Source: Rhizorhabdus phycosphaerae (lineage in GTDB: Bacteria; Pseudomonadota; Alphaproteobacteria; Sphingomonadales; Sphingomonadaceae). From it: a stretch of DNA of 64,000 nt. Each line of letters starts with the position of its first letter. The first letter of the stretch is position 1. Positions 8,346-17,371 of the stretch are shown in pieces. The notes under the pieces were generated by a model that was not told the origin of the DNA, searched no databases, and saw only the letters and a list, made by a program, of their open reading frames with translations. The stretch is taken from NCBI RefSeq assembly GCF_011044255.1, contig NZ_CP049107.1, positions 992,001 through 1,056,000 of the forward strand, read 5' to 3'. The translations under genes were made by a program, and so were the position numbers.

Positions 8346-9557
8346 TCATTGTCGTCCGAATTCTCCGACCAGTTCGACATGGGTCGACCAGCGGAACTGG
8401 CCGACCGGCACCACCCGCTCCAGCCTCCATCCGCCATCGACCAGCATCCGTGCATCGCGCGCGAAGGTCGAGGGGTTGCACGACACATAGGCTATCCGCC
8501 GCAGCCGGCTGGTCCTGGCGAGCGCGGGCATCATCTCCTTGGCGCCGGCACGCGGCGGATCGAGGACCACCGCGTCGAAGCGGTCCAGTTCGCCGACATC
8601 CAGCGGTCGCCGGAACAGGTCGCGATGGTCCACAGCCATCTTGCGCTGTGCGCGATCGCTGGCAGCCTTGAGGCCGAGCACCGCGTCTCGCGCGCCCTCC
8701 GCAGCATAGACCCGACGGTTGCGAGACAAGGGTAGCGAGAAGGTGCCGAGTCCCGCGAACAGGTCGGCGACGATCGCCGCGTCTCCGACGATTTCCTCCA
8801 CCGCTTCCACCAGGGCCGCCTCCCCGTCCGGCGTCGCCTGCAGGAAGCCGCCGGACGGAAAGGGCACGGCGATGCCGCCCAGGGTGACAGTGGCGGCATC
8901 CGGCTCCCATTGCGCACGGGCGCCATAGCCATCGTCGATCGCGAGCCTGGCAAGCTTGTGGGTGCGGGCGAAGTCGTTGACCGCCTCGATCGCTGCCAAT
9001 CCCTCGACCTCGACCTTTTCGAGCAGCACGTCGACGCCCTGATCGACGAGGGTCATCTGTACGCCTGCGGCGCGGCGGTCGCGCAGCAGCGGATGGAGCA
9101 GGCGGCGCAAGGGCCCCACCAGCGCGAACAGCGCCGGGTGCATGACCGCGCACATCTTCAGGTCGACGATGTGGTGGCTTGCCTCCTCGTTGAAGCCGAG
9201 CAGCATGCGCTTGCCCTGCCGTTCGGCGCGCAGCGAAACCCGGCGACGCGTCTCGGGCGCTGACAGCATCGCAGGCGCGATCGATCCAGGCTCGACCTTC
9301 TGCTGCGCCAGCGCCCCGGATATGCGCTGGATGATATAGTCCGCATAGCTTTCGTCATCGACGTGCTGGAGCTGGCATCCGCCGCATTTGGGGAAATGGC
9401 GGCATGGCGGTGCCACATGGTGCGGGCCCCAGACCAGCGTGCCATCGAGCCCGAGCAGATCGCCCGGTGCCGATTGCGGCGAGTGCCGCCCGTCTTCCGT
9501 GATGCCGTCGCCGCGCGCTGCGATGCGGACGATGGGTACCTGTTCGTTCAACAACAT
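8346..9557 (-). CDS. class I SAM-dependent RNA (uracil-5-) methyltransferase, RlmD/TrmA family
   Basis: The protein of 403 residues methylates C5 of a uridine in rRNA or tRNA. It has the iron-sulfur cluster cysteines of RlmD-type enzymes (Cys52, Cys58 and Cys61 in PCRHFPKCGGC, with Cys136 as the likely fourth). The SAM-binding motif is ADLFAGLGTFSLPL, a DPPRAGA motif follows, and the catalytic cysteine is Cys360 in YVSCNPSTFARD. An N-terminal TRAM domain is reduced (VPIVRIAARGDGI). The ATG at 9557 overlaps the end of nnr by 10 bp. RlmD, RlmC and TrmA cannot be separated by eye, so no symbol is given. Confidence 0.9.
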   Translation of the reverse strand: MLLNEQVPIVRIAARGDGITEDGRHSPQSAPGDLLGLDGTLVWGPHHVAPPCRHFPKCGGCQLQHVDDESYADYIIQRISGALAQQKVEPGSIAPAMLSAPETRRRVSLRAERQGKRMLLGFNEEASHHIVDLKMCAVMHPALFALVGPLRRLLHPLLRDRRAAGVQMTLVDQGVDVLLEKVEVEGLAAIEAVNDFARTHKLARLAIDDGYGARAQWEPDAATVTLGGIAVPFPSGGFLQATPDGEAALVEAVEEIVGDAAIVADLFAGLGTFSLPLSRNRRVYAAEGARDAVLGLKAASDRAQRKMAVDHRDLFRRPLDVGELDRFDAVVLDPPRAGAKEMMPALARTSRLRRIAYVSCNPSTFARDARMLVDGGWRLERVVPVGQFRWSTHVELVGEFGRQ

Positions 9558-10924
9558 TCTCCAAGTGCGACGGGAAGGCTCGCCATCAAGTCGTCGGCGA
9601 TCAGCCCCGGTCCGGCCAGCTGTCCGGCCCGACCATGCAGCCACACCCCAGCGCAGGCCGCGGCAAAGGGATCGAGCCCACGCGCCCGATTCGCCGCGAT
9701 GACGCCCGCCAGTACATCGCCGGTGCCCGCGCTGGCGAGCCATCCCGTGGCGGACGGCGCGATCGCCGCCCGGCCGTCGGGCGACGCAACCACCGTATCG
9801 GCGCCCTTCAGCACGACGACGGCCGCCGACCGCCGGGCGGCCGCCCGCGCGCGATCGACCCGGCTGCCCTCGAGATCACCGAACAGGCGGCGGAATTCGC
9901 CTTCATGCGGGGTGAGGATCGCCATGTCGGTAAAGGCGGCACGCTGCCCGGCCAGAAGCGTCAGGGCGTCGGCATCGATCACGCAGGAGCGGCCCGAGGC
10001 GAAAACCTCGTCGAGACGCGCCCGCGCGTCTTCATTCAGGCCCAACCCTGGGCCGATGACGACGCACCCGACCCGATCGTCCGCCAAGATTCGCTCCAGC
10101 GGGTCATGCCGCCGCACGAGCGCCGCCGGGCCCGGGCCCGATCGGTCTGCGGTCGCAAGGGTGACATAACCGGCACCGCCGCGCTGTGCCGCCTTCGCGG
10201 CCAGCAGGGCGGCGCCCGGCATTGCCCCCGCCACGGCCACCACATGGCCGCGCGTATATTTATGATCGGCCGGTCCGGGCGCCGGAAGATGAGGGCGCTC
10301 GATTTCCGCCAGCTCCGACGCGCCGGGGATGCCGATATCGGCCAGAACGAGCCGTCCCATCAGCCCGGCGGCGGGTTGCAGCCTGTGGGCCGGTTTCAGC
10401 ACCGCAAGGGCAACGGTCATGTCATAGGCGATCGACGGGCCGAGCAACGCCCCGTCGTCGGTACCTACGCCGCTGGGAAGGTCGACCGCCACTTTCAGCG
10501 TCGCAGCCGCGGCCAGCCGCTCCAGCGGTCCGACAATGGCGGGATCGAGGGGCCTTACGATCCCGGTGCCGAATAGGGCGTCGATCAGCAACGCCGCCGG
10601 CTGCGCCGTCGCGAGTTGCTCGACCGGACCGGACCAGCGCGCGCGATTGGCCAGGGCTGCCTCGGTCTTAGGCTCTCCGCTCGCGGCGACACGCACATTG
10701 ACGCCGCGCTTCCTGAGCAGCCGGGCAATGACATAGCCGTCGCCGCCATTATTCCCGGGCCCGCACAGGACGAGCGTCTCGCGCGGCCCCGCGAAGCGCC
10801 ATGCCGCATCGGCAACAGCCGTACCCGCGCGTTCCATCGCCTCATCGACCGACAAGCCCTTCGCAAACGCCGCTTCCTCGGCCGCGCGGGTCTCGGCTGC
10901 GGTGAGGATCGGGCGGCCGGTCAT
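9548..10924 (-). CDS. nnr: bifunctional NAD(P)H-hydrate epimerase / ADP-dependent NAD(P)H-hydrate dehydratase
   Basis: Nnr repairs hydrated NAD(P)H. The 458-residue product has the N-terminal YjeF epimerase domain (SVDEAMERAGTAVADA, then VLCGPGNNGGDGYVIARLL) and a C-terminal ribokinase-like dehydratase domain (KYTRGHVVAVAGAMPGAALLA, ILTPHEGEFRRLFG, ASAGTGDVLAGVIAA). The start at 10924 overlaps the stop of the upstream lipoprotein gene by 4 bp (ATGA). The reported frame extends further upstream, but that part is antisense noise. A second, stand-alone dehydratase is encoded at 28222-29127, so the dehydratase function is present twice in this window. Confidence 0.95.
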   Translation of the reverse strand: MTGRPILTAAETRAAEEAAFAKGLSVDEAMERAGTAVADAAWRFAGPRETLVLCGPGNNGGDGYVIARLLRKRGVNVRVAASGEPKTEAALANRARWSGPVEQLATAQPAALLIDALFGTGIVRPLDPAIVGPLERLAAAATLKVAVDLPSGVGTDDGALLGPSIAYDMTVALAVLKPAHRLQPAAGLMGRLVLADIGIPGASELAEIERPHLPAPGPADHKYTRGHVVAVAGAMPGAALLAAKAAQRGGAGYVTLATADRSGPGPAALVRRHDPLERILADDRVGCVVIGPGLGLNEDARARLDEVFASGRSCVIDADALTLLAGQRAAFTDMAILTPHEGEFRRLFGDLEGSRVDRARAAARRSAAVVVLKGADTVVASPDGRAAIAPSATGWLASAGTGDVLAGVIAANRARGLDPFAAACAGVWLHGRAGQLAGPGLIADDLMASLPVALGECC

Positions 10925-11280
10925 GGGGTCACGCGTGCGGGCAACCGATACTGCATCCCGCCAGCCACGACCTCGATCGTGCCGCGACCTACTGAGCGCA
11001 CGGCGAGCGGCTCGGCGCCGTCCGCCGCGATCACGCCGCGTCCGTCGCGCACGATCAGGAGGCGATGAAAGCTCCCATCCGGTGCGCGCACGACCAGCAC
11101 CGTACCCTCGCCGCTGGTCATCCTCTCGATGGTGCAGACCTTCTCCATGGGCCCGCCATCGGTCGGCCGGCACTCGATCGCTTCCAGACCCGCCGGAGGT
11201 TCTCCGCCGCCCCGGCCACAACCCGTCAGGGCTGCCGCGAAAACCATTACCGTCGCGATGTTATTGAGGGCCCTGTCCAT
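10921..11280 (-). CDS. hypothetical lipoprotein
   Basis: The 119-residue product starts MDRALNNIATVMVFAAALTGC, a short signal peptide with an LTGC lipobox, so Cys21 should be lipidated and the protein anchored in the envelope. The mature part has one Cys pair (IECRPTDG and KVCTIER) and beta-rich sequence (EGTVLVVRAPDGSFHRLLI). No family is recognised. The ATG at 11280 follows an AGGGG ribosome-binding site. It overlaps nnr by 4 bp and is the first gene of the run lipoprotein, nnr, methyltransferase. Confidence 0.8.
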   Translation of the reverse strand: MDRALNNIATVMVFAAALTGCGRGGGEPPAGLEAIECRPTDGGPMEKVCTIERMTSGEGTVLVVRAPDGSFHRLLIVRDGRGVIAADGAEPLAVRSVGRGTIEVVAGGMQYRLPARVTP

Positions 11281-11471
11281 GCGCCCCTTATGGTCGCGTT
11301 GATCGCGCCCGTCCATGCGATGCCGAGCACAGTTCCGAGTAGCGATACCTCGTCTGAATTTCGGGGGAACCAGTCTCGCATATCGACGTTGTGCACCCGA
11401 CGGGTGGACTCTGCCGGGGGGTGGTTTGCCTGATCGTCGGACAAAATTACCCCGCCGCTGGAAAGAGTTGA

Positions 11472-14400
11472 ATGTCGTCGTTCGCGCGCGGGAGCAACAG
11501 CACCTACTCCTATTTCGTCGGCCTGCCGCTTATTCTCGCACTTACTTGCGCGGCCGACATAAGCTTCCCGCTCGGCACGGCGATCTGGGTCATCTATCTG
11601 CTGCCGACGGTCATCGCCTTCGCCAGCCCCTACCGGCTGCTGCCGGTGGCGACCGCCGCGCTGTCGGTGATCTGCATGGCGTTCGGCTTCTACAATGCAC
11701 CCGCGGGCGTCGATCCCGCGCTGGCGCTGGTCAACCGGTCTCTTGCCACCATCGTCAATCTGCTGCTCGCGGGCATCGGGACGATGTTCATAAGCTATCG
11801 CCTCGACGCGCGGCGGCAGCAGTGGATGCGTGAAGCCGAAGCGGAACTCGCCCGGCGGACCGGCGGCGAGCAGACTCCTGAGGATATCGGCCTCAATACG
11901 CTCGGCTTTCTCGTCGAGCGGTTCGGCGCCTCTGCAGGCGTGGTCTATGTTCGCGATGGCGAAGCGTATCGGCGCGTCGCATCGACGGGGGTGCCCGCCA
12001 GCATTGCCATCCCCGAGCGCATCGGCCGCGACGACGGGCTGCTCGGCGACGTGATCCGCCGCGGCGGAACGCTGGTCGTCGAGGACGTGCCCGATGGCTA
12101 TCTGGCCTTCGGCAGCGCGCTGGGCAGCGCCAAGCCGCGCCGCCTCGTGATCGGCACCGGCCGGGTCGATGAGATGGTGAACAGCATCGTCGAGGTTGCT
12201 TTCCTCGATCAACCGGACGCCAAGCCCCGGGATCTTCCGGCCTTTCTCGAACTGGTGTCGGGACATCTCGGCACCGCAATCCGATCTGGCAAATATCGCG
12301 CGCGCCTTCAGAACCTCCTCGCCGAGACCCAGCAGCAGGCTGAAGAATTGCAGGCGCAGAGCGAGGAGCTCCGCGCCACCAACGACGAACTGGAAGAGCA
12401 GAGCAAGCAGCTTCTCCGTTCGCAGGCGCAGCTGGAAGACCAGCAGCAGGAACTGGAGCGCAACAACACGCTCCTTGAGGAGCAGACCAGTTCCCTCGAG
12501 GCGCAGCGCGACGAGCTTGCCCGCGCACAGGCCTCGCTCAAGGCCCAGACCGCCGAACTCGAACAGGCGAGCCGCTACAAATCCGAGTTCCTTGCGAATA
12601 TGAGCCATGAGCTGCGTACGCCGCTCAATTCGCTGCTCATCATGGCCCGCCTTCTGGCCGAGAATCGCCACGGCAATCTGAGCGACGAGCAGGTGCGCTT
12701 CGCCGAGACGATCGAGACCTCGGGCAACGACCTGCTGATCCTCATCAACGATATTCTCGACATCTCGAAGATCGAGGCCGGGAAGCTCGAGCTCCAGCCG
12801 CGACCGACCCGGCTGGGCGACATGTTCGAGAAGCTGCGCAACAGTTTCCAGCCCGCAGCGGAGAGCAAGGGCCTGGGCTTCCGGATCAGTCAGGAGGACG
12901 GCGTCCCCGCGATGATCGAGACCGACGTCCAGCGTCTGGAACAGATCATGCGCAATTTCCTGTCGAACGCGATCAAGTTCACCGAGCGCGGCGAAGTGGC
13001 GGTGGAGGCCGGCCGCGACGAACACGGGCATATCCGCCTGACGGTGCGCGACACCGGTCCGGGCATTCCGGCGGACAAGCAGGAGATGATATTCGAAGCC
13101 TTCCGCCAGGCCGACGGGAGCATCAGCCGGAAATATGGCGGGACCGGTCTCGGACTATCGATCTCGCGCGAACTGGCCAGGCTTCTCGGTGGAGATATCT
13201 CGCTCCACAGCGCCGTCGGCGAAGGTAGCGCCTTCACGATCACCCTGCCCGAGAAGTTCCAGGGTTCGTCAAGGAATGCCCCAGCACCCCGCCCCTTCCA
13301 GGCCCGTTCCGAGCCGGTCGCGCCCTTGTCGACGCGCCCGGACCGGGTGGTGCAGCGTACAGAGGACGACCGGGCGACGCTCGCCGGGGATAGCCGCGTC
13401 ATCCTGGTGGTGGAGGACGATCCGGCCTTTGCGCGCATCCTGTGCGACCTGGCGCATGAGGTCGGTTTTCAGTGCCTGATCGCCGCTACCGCCGACGAAG
13501 GCGCCCTGCTCGCCCGGCAATATCTGCCGCATGCGGTGATCCTCGATCTCCACCTTCCGGACCATACAGGGCTGTCGGTCCTCGACAGGATCAAGCGCGA
13601 TGCGCGGACGCGACATATACCGGTGCACATCGTCTCGGCCGACGAGGACACCCAGGCCGCGCTCGCCAGCGGGGCGGTCGGCTATCTGCTCAAGCCCGTC
13701 AGCCGCGATACGCTGGTCGACATGCTCGAAGGGCTGGAGGCGCGGATGGAGCAGCGCCTGCGCCGCGTGCTGGTCGTTGAGGACGATACGCAGCAGGCCG
13801 AGAGCATCCGCCATCTGCTCGCCTCGCGCGACGTCGAAACCGTCAATGCGCACAGCGCGGCCGAATGCCTGGAGAAACTCGGGCAGGAAACGTTCGACTG
13901 CATGGTGCTCGACCTCAACCTGCCCGACATGCCGGGTCTGGACCTGCTCGAGCGGCTGAGCAACGACGAGAGCGTCGGCTTCCCCCCGGTCATCGTCTAC
14001 ACCGGCCGGGATCTCGCAAATGACGAGGAGATGCGGCTGCGTCGCTATTCCAAGTCGATCATCGTCAAGGGCGCCAAGTCCCCGGAGCGTCTGCTCGACG
14101 AGGTTACCCTCTTCCTGCACCAGGTCGTCTCGGAACTGCCGAGCGAACAGCAGAAGATGCTGGCTCGCTCGCTGGGCCGCGACAGCACGCTGGAAAACCG
14201 GCGCATCCTGATCGTCGAGGACGATATCCGCAACGTGTACGCGCTGACCGGCGTGCTCGAACCCCATGGCGTCGATGTCCGCATCGCCCGCAACGGCCGC
14301 GAAGCGCTCGAAATCGTTGACGCCGCGGAACAAGTTGGCGGCACGCCCATTGATCTCGTGCTGATGGATATCATGATGCCCGAGATGGACGGCCTCACGG

Positions 14401-14579
14401 CGATGCGCGAAATCCGCAAGCGGCCGCAGTTCGCGACGCTGCCGATCATCGCGCTGACCGCCAAGGCCATGGAACGCGACCAGCAGGACTGTCTGGCAGC
14501 CGGCGCGAACGACTATCTCGCCAAGCCGCTCGACATCGACAAGCTGCTGTCGCTCATCCGCGTGTGGATGCCGCGATGA
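11472..14579 (+). CDS. hybrid sensor histidine kinase with three receiver domains
   Basis: This 1035-residue membrane kinase has about four N-terminal membrane helices (residues 13-105), then a GAF-like domain (about 130-270). A glutamine-rich coiled coil (about 285-365) leads to HisKA with phospho-acceptor His379 in MSHELRTPLNS. The ATPase domain carries NAIKFTERG, DTGPGIP and GGTGLGLSIS. Three receiver domains follow, with phosphorylatable Asp692 (VILDLHLPD), Asp814 (VLDLNLPDMPG) and Asp966 (VLMDIMMPEMDG). No Hpt domain is seen. Its stop overlaps the start of the CheR-type gene by 4 bp (ATGA), so the two are translationally coupled. The stimulus is unknown. It is divergent from the lipoprotein gene. 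Confidence 0.95.
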   Translation: MSSFARGSNSTYSYFVGLPLILALTCAADISFPLGTAIWVIYLLPTVIAFASPYRLLPVATAALSVICMAFGFYNAPAGVDPALALVNRSLATIVNLLLAGIGTMFISYRLDARRQQWMREAEAELARRTGGEQTPEDIGLNTLGFLVERFGASAGVVYVRDGEAYRRVASTGVPASIAIPERIGRDDGLLGDVIRRGGTLVVEDVPDGYLAFGSALGSAKPRRLVIGTGRVDEMVNSIVEVAFLDQPDAKPRDLPAFLELVSGHLGTAIRSGKYRARLQNLLAETQQQAEELQAQSEELRATNDELEEQSKQLLRSQAQLEDQQQELERNNTLLEEQTSSLEAQRDELARAQASLKAQTAELEQASRYKSEFLANMSHELRTPLNSLLIMARLLAENRHGNLSDEQVRFAETIETSGNDLLILINDILDISKIEAGKLELQPRPTRLGDMFEKLRNSFQPAAESKGLGFRISQEDGVPAMIETDVQRLEQIMRNFLSNAIKFTERGEVAVEAGRDEHGHIRLTVRDTGPGIPADKQEMIFEAFRQADGSISRKYGGTGLGLSISRELARLLGGDISLHSAVGEGSAFTITLPEKFQGSSRNAPAPRPFQARSEPVAPLSTRPDRVVQRTEDDRATLAGDSRVILVVEDDPAFARILCDLAHEVGFQCLIAATADEGALLARQYLPHAVILDLHLPDHTGLSVLDRIKRDARTRHIPVHIVSADEDTQAALASGAVGYLLKPVSRDTLVDMLEGLEARMEQRLRRVLVVEDDTQQAESIRHLLASRDVETVNAHSAAECLEKLGQETFDCMVLDLNLPDMPGLDLLERLSNDESVGFPPVIVYTGRDLANDEEMRLRRYSKSIIVKGAKSPERLLDEVTLFLHQVVSELPSEQQKMLARSLGRDSTLENRRILIVEDDIRNVYALTGVLEPHGVDVRIARNGREALEIVDAAEQVGGTPIDLVLMDIMMPEMDGLTAMREIRKRPQFATLPIIALTAKAMERDQQDCLAAGANDYLAKPLDIDKLLSLIRVWMPR

Positions 14580-15436
14580 GCTTCACCGCAGAGGACGTCG
14601 CCGAGATTGAGACCGACCTGATCGTCGAAGCGGTCTGGCGGCGTTATGGCTACGACTTTCGCGACTATAGCCGCCCGTCGCTGCAACGCCGGCTTGAGCG
14701 CGCTCAGAGTCATTTCGACTGCTCCAGCCTCTCGGAACTGCAGCACCGGCTGCTTCACGACGTCGGCACGCTGCCGGCACTGCTCGGGTTCATGACGATC
14801 CAGGTCAGCGAGTTCTTTCGCGATCCCTATTATTATGCGCGCCTGCGGACCGATGTGCTCCCGCATCTCGCAACCTGGCCGTCGATCAAGGTCTGGGTGG
14901 CCGGATGCGCCAATGGCGAGGAGTTCTATTCGCTCGCGATCCTGTTCCGCGAGGAAGGGCTCGAGAATCGCACCATATTCTATTGTACCGACATCAATCC
15001 GAGCGCGCTCGAAAAGGCGGAAGCAGGGATTTACGATCTCGACAGGCTGGCGGGGTTCACCCGCAACTACCAGGCCGCCGGCGGTCGCGCTTCGCTGTCG
15101 GACTATTACACGGCGGCTTTCGGCGCGGCCCGGTTCGACCCCAGCCTGCGCAAGCGCGCGGTGTTCGCCGACCATAATCTGGCCAGCGATTCGGTGTTCT
15201 CGGAAGTGCAGTTCGTTTCGAGCCGCAACGTCCTGATCTATTTCGAGCGGTCGCTTCAGGATCGCGCGCTCGATGTCTTCGCCCGATCGTTGCCTGCGGG
15301 CGGCTTTCTCGGCCTCGGCTCCAAGGAGACGCTCCATTTTTCGCGATGCGCTGGCCTCTTCACCGACTTTGCCGCCCATGAGAAGATCTACCGCCGAAAC
15401 GCCGTCCCGGCCGACGAGGCCCGTGATGCCCGATAG
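14576..15436 (+). CDS. CheR-type protein glutamate methyltransferase
   Basis: The product of 286 residues resembles CheR, which methylates glutamates of chemoreceptors with SAM. It has the N-terminal helical domain (RRYGYDFRDYSRPSLQRRL) and the SAM fold with VWVAGCANGEEFYSLAILF and YCTDINPSALEKAEAGIYD, and it ends with SSRNVLIYFERSLQDRAL, all CheR hallmarks. No CheB or chemotaxis operon is nearby. It sits inside a phosphorelay, so its target may be the kinases themselves or another sensor. The ATG at 14576 overlaps the upstream stop. The next gene starts 11 bp before its stop. Confidence 0.9.
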   Translation: MSFTAEDVAEIETDLIVEAVWRRYGYDFRDYSRPSLQRRLERAQSHFDCSSLSELQHRLLHDVGTLPALLGFMTIQVSEFFRDPYYYARLRTDVLPHLATWPSIKVWVAGCANGEEFYSLAILFREEGLENRTIFYCTDINPSALEKAEAGIYDLDRLAGFTRNYQAAGGRASLSDYYTAAFGAARFDPSLRKRAVFADHNLASDSVFSEVQFVSSRNVLIYFERSLQDRALDVFARSLPAGGFLGLGSKETLHFSRCAGLFTDFAAHEKIYRRNAVPADEARDAR

Positions 15437-17282
15437 CCCGGTCCGGATCCTCGCGGTCGACGACGTCCCGCAGAACCTGGTCGCGCTAGAGGCCGCGCTC
15501 GACCAGCCTGGCGTCGAGCTGGTGACGGCGAGCAGTGGCGAGCAGGCGCTCGAGCTGATGCTCCGCAGCGATTTCGCGCTGGCGCTGCTCGACGTGCAGA
15601 TGCCGGGCATGGACGGGTTCGAACTGGCCGAACTCATGCGCGGGACCGAGCGGACCCGCGCCGTTCCGATCATTTTCCTGACCGCGATCGCCACCGACGA
15701 AACCCGCCGCTTCCGCGGCTTCGAGGCCGGCGCGGTCGACTATCTGCTCAAGCCTTATGACATCCACGTGCTCAACCAGAAGGTGTCGGTGTTCGTGGAG
15801 CTGGCGCGACAGCGACGCGAGCTGGCACGTCAGCGCGACGAACTCGCACTCGCGCTGGGGCGGCTGCGTGCGCATGGCGACAACTCGCCGATGGCGGTTG
15901 TAGAGATCGATCCCGACCTGCGGATCGTGACCTGGGCCAAAGGGGCCGAGCGCCTGTTCGGCTATGCCGCCGATGACATGCTGGGGCTTTTGCTTCACCA
16001 GGCCCCCTTCCTGCCCGAGGAGGACCGCGCAACCTTCGTCTCGTCGATGCAGCGCCTGCTCGAGGGCGAGAATAGCGAGATGCAGGAGCACCGCTTCCTG
16101 CGCGCGGACGGCGCCCTGCGCGCGGGCGAATGGTATTGCTCGACCGTCGCCGGATCACGTGGCCGCGCGCTGAGCGGCATGCTCCAAATACTCGATGTCA
16201 CCGAACGACAGCGCGCGATGGAGACCCAGCGCCTGCTGGTGGGCGAGCTCAATCACCGGGTGAAGAATTCGCTGGCGACGGTGCAGGCGATCGCGTCGCA
16301 GAGCTTTCGCCACGCCGAGGATGTCGCGCAGTTCCGCGATGCCTTCACCGGCCGCATCAAGTCGCTCGCTGCGGCCCATTCGCTGCTCAGCACGGCCACC
16401 TGGGAAAGGGCCAGCCTGCGCCGGCTGATCACCGACCAGTTCGAGATCGGCGCCGTCACGGCGGACCGTTTCCACATGGACGGACCGTCGCTGGACCTTA
16501 CCCCGGAGCTTGCCCTGCGCTTCGCGCTGGTCCTTCACGAACTGGCGACCAATGCGCATAAATATGGCGCCTTCTCCAACGACAGCGGCCATGTCTCGCT
16601 CGCCTGGCGGGTCGAATCCGATGTCGTTCTGCTCGACTGGTGCGAGACCGGCGGGCCGACGGTCGCACCGTTCGACAAGCGCGGCTTCGGCACGACGCTG
16701 ATCCAGTCGAGCCTGACCTCGGAAGGCGGCCGGGCCGAGATGGAGTATCGCCCCGAAGGCATATGCTGGCACCTGCGGCTGCCCCTGCGCTGCGACGATG
16801 AGGTAAACGGACTTCAGGTGGTCGACGATGCGCCACTGCCGACGACGGCTCCGCCGGCCCCCGCCGTCGTGCAGCAACAGCCGGCGCCCGTCGAAACAGG
16901 CTCTCGCCAGCTCAAGATCCTGGTCGTCGAGGACGAGCCACTCGTCGCGATGGACCTGATGATGGAGCTGGAGGATTCGGGCCATTGGCCGCTTGGCCCC
17001 GCCACGTCCTGCGATCAGGCGCTCGACATCATCATGGCGGACGCGCCCGACGCAGCCCTGCTCGACGGCAATCTGAACGGCGAGCCCGTCGATCGTGTCG
17101 CGGACGAACTGGCGAGCCGGGACATACCCTTTGCCTTCGTCAGCGGCTATGGCCGCGAGCATCTGCCCAGCCGCCACGCGGACCGTCCGGTCATCTCCAA
17201 GCCGTTCCGCGCTGCCGAGGTGCTGGCTGCGGTCGAGGATCTCATGGCCTCGCCATCGCCATCGCGATCGGCAGCCGCCTGA
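15426..17282 (+). CDS. receiver-PAS-HWE histidine kinase-receiver protein
   Basis: The 618-residue soluble protein begins with a receiver domain (Asp56 in LALLDVQMPGMDG). A PAS domain follows (about 150-260), then an HWE-type kinase with His277 in ELNHRVKNSLATVQAIA and the name-giving Trp326-Glu327 in TATWERASLRRL. Next come an ATPase domain (HELATNAHKYGAF, GFGTTLIQSSL) and a C-terminal receiver (Asp547 in ALLDGNLNGEP). HWE kinases often feed the alphaproteobacterial general stress response or light and redox signalling. The N-terminal receiver suggests it is itself controlled by the upstream hybrid kinase. The start at 15426 overlaps cheR by 11 bp; a GTG at 15423 is also possible. Confidence 0.92.
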   Translation: MPDSPVRILAVDDVPQNLVALEAALDQPGVELVTASSGEQALELMLRSDFALALLDVQMPGMDGFELAELMRGTERTRAVPIIFLTAIATDETRRFRGFEAGAVDYLLKPYDIHVLNQKVSVFVELARQRRELARQRDELALALGRLRAHGDNSPMAVVEIDPDLRIVTWAKGAERLFGYAADDMLGLLLHQAPFLPEEDRATFVSSMQRLLEGENSEMQEHRFLRADGALRAGEWYCSTVAGSRGRALSGMLQILDVTERQRAMETQRLLVGELNHRVKNSLATVQAIASQSFRHAEDVAQFRDAFTGRIKSLAAAHSLLSTATWERASLRRLITDQFEIGAVTADRFHMDGPSLDLTPELALRFALVLHELATNAHKYGAFSNDSGHVSLAWRVESDVVLLDWCETGGPTVAPFDKRGFGTTLIQSSLTSEGGRAEMEYRPEGICWHLRLPLRCDDEVNGLQVVDDAPLPTTAPPAPAVVQQQPAPVETGSRQLKILVVEDEPLVAMDLMMELEDSGHWPLGPATSCDQALDIIMADAPDAALLDGNLNGEPVDRVADELASRDIPFAFVSGYGREHLPSRHADRPVISKPFRAAEVLAAVEDLMASPSPSRSAAA

Positions 17283-17371
17283 AAGGAAATCTTTCTTCGT
17301 TTCGATAGCAGCCGCGATAGGCTGCAGATATGCGGCCCGCATCGAGGCCGCCGAAGCCGGGAAGGATGACG

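Noticed and set aside
8097-8735. A plus-strand frame across the palindromic repeats
   Set aside because: It translates the repeats and antisense of the methyltransferase gene; no coding signal.
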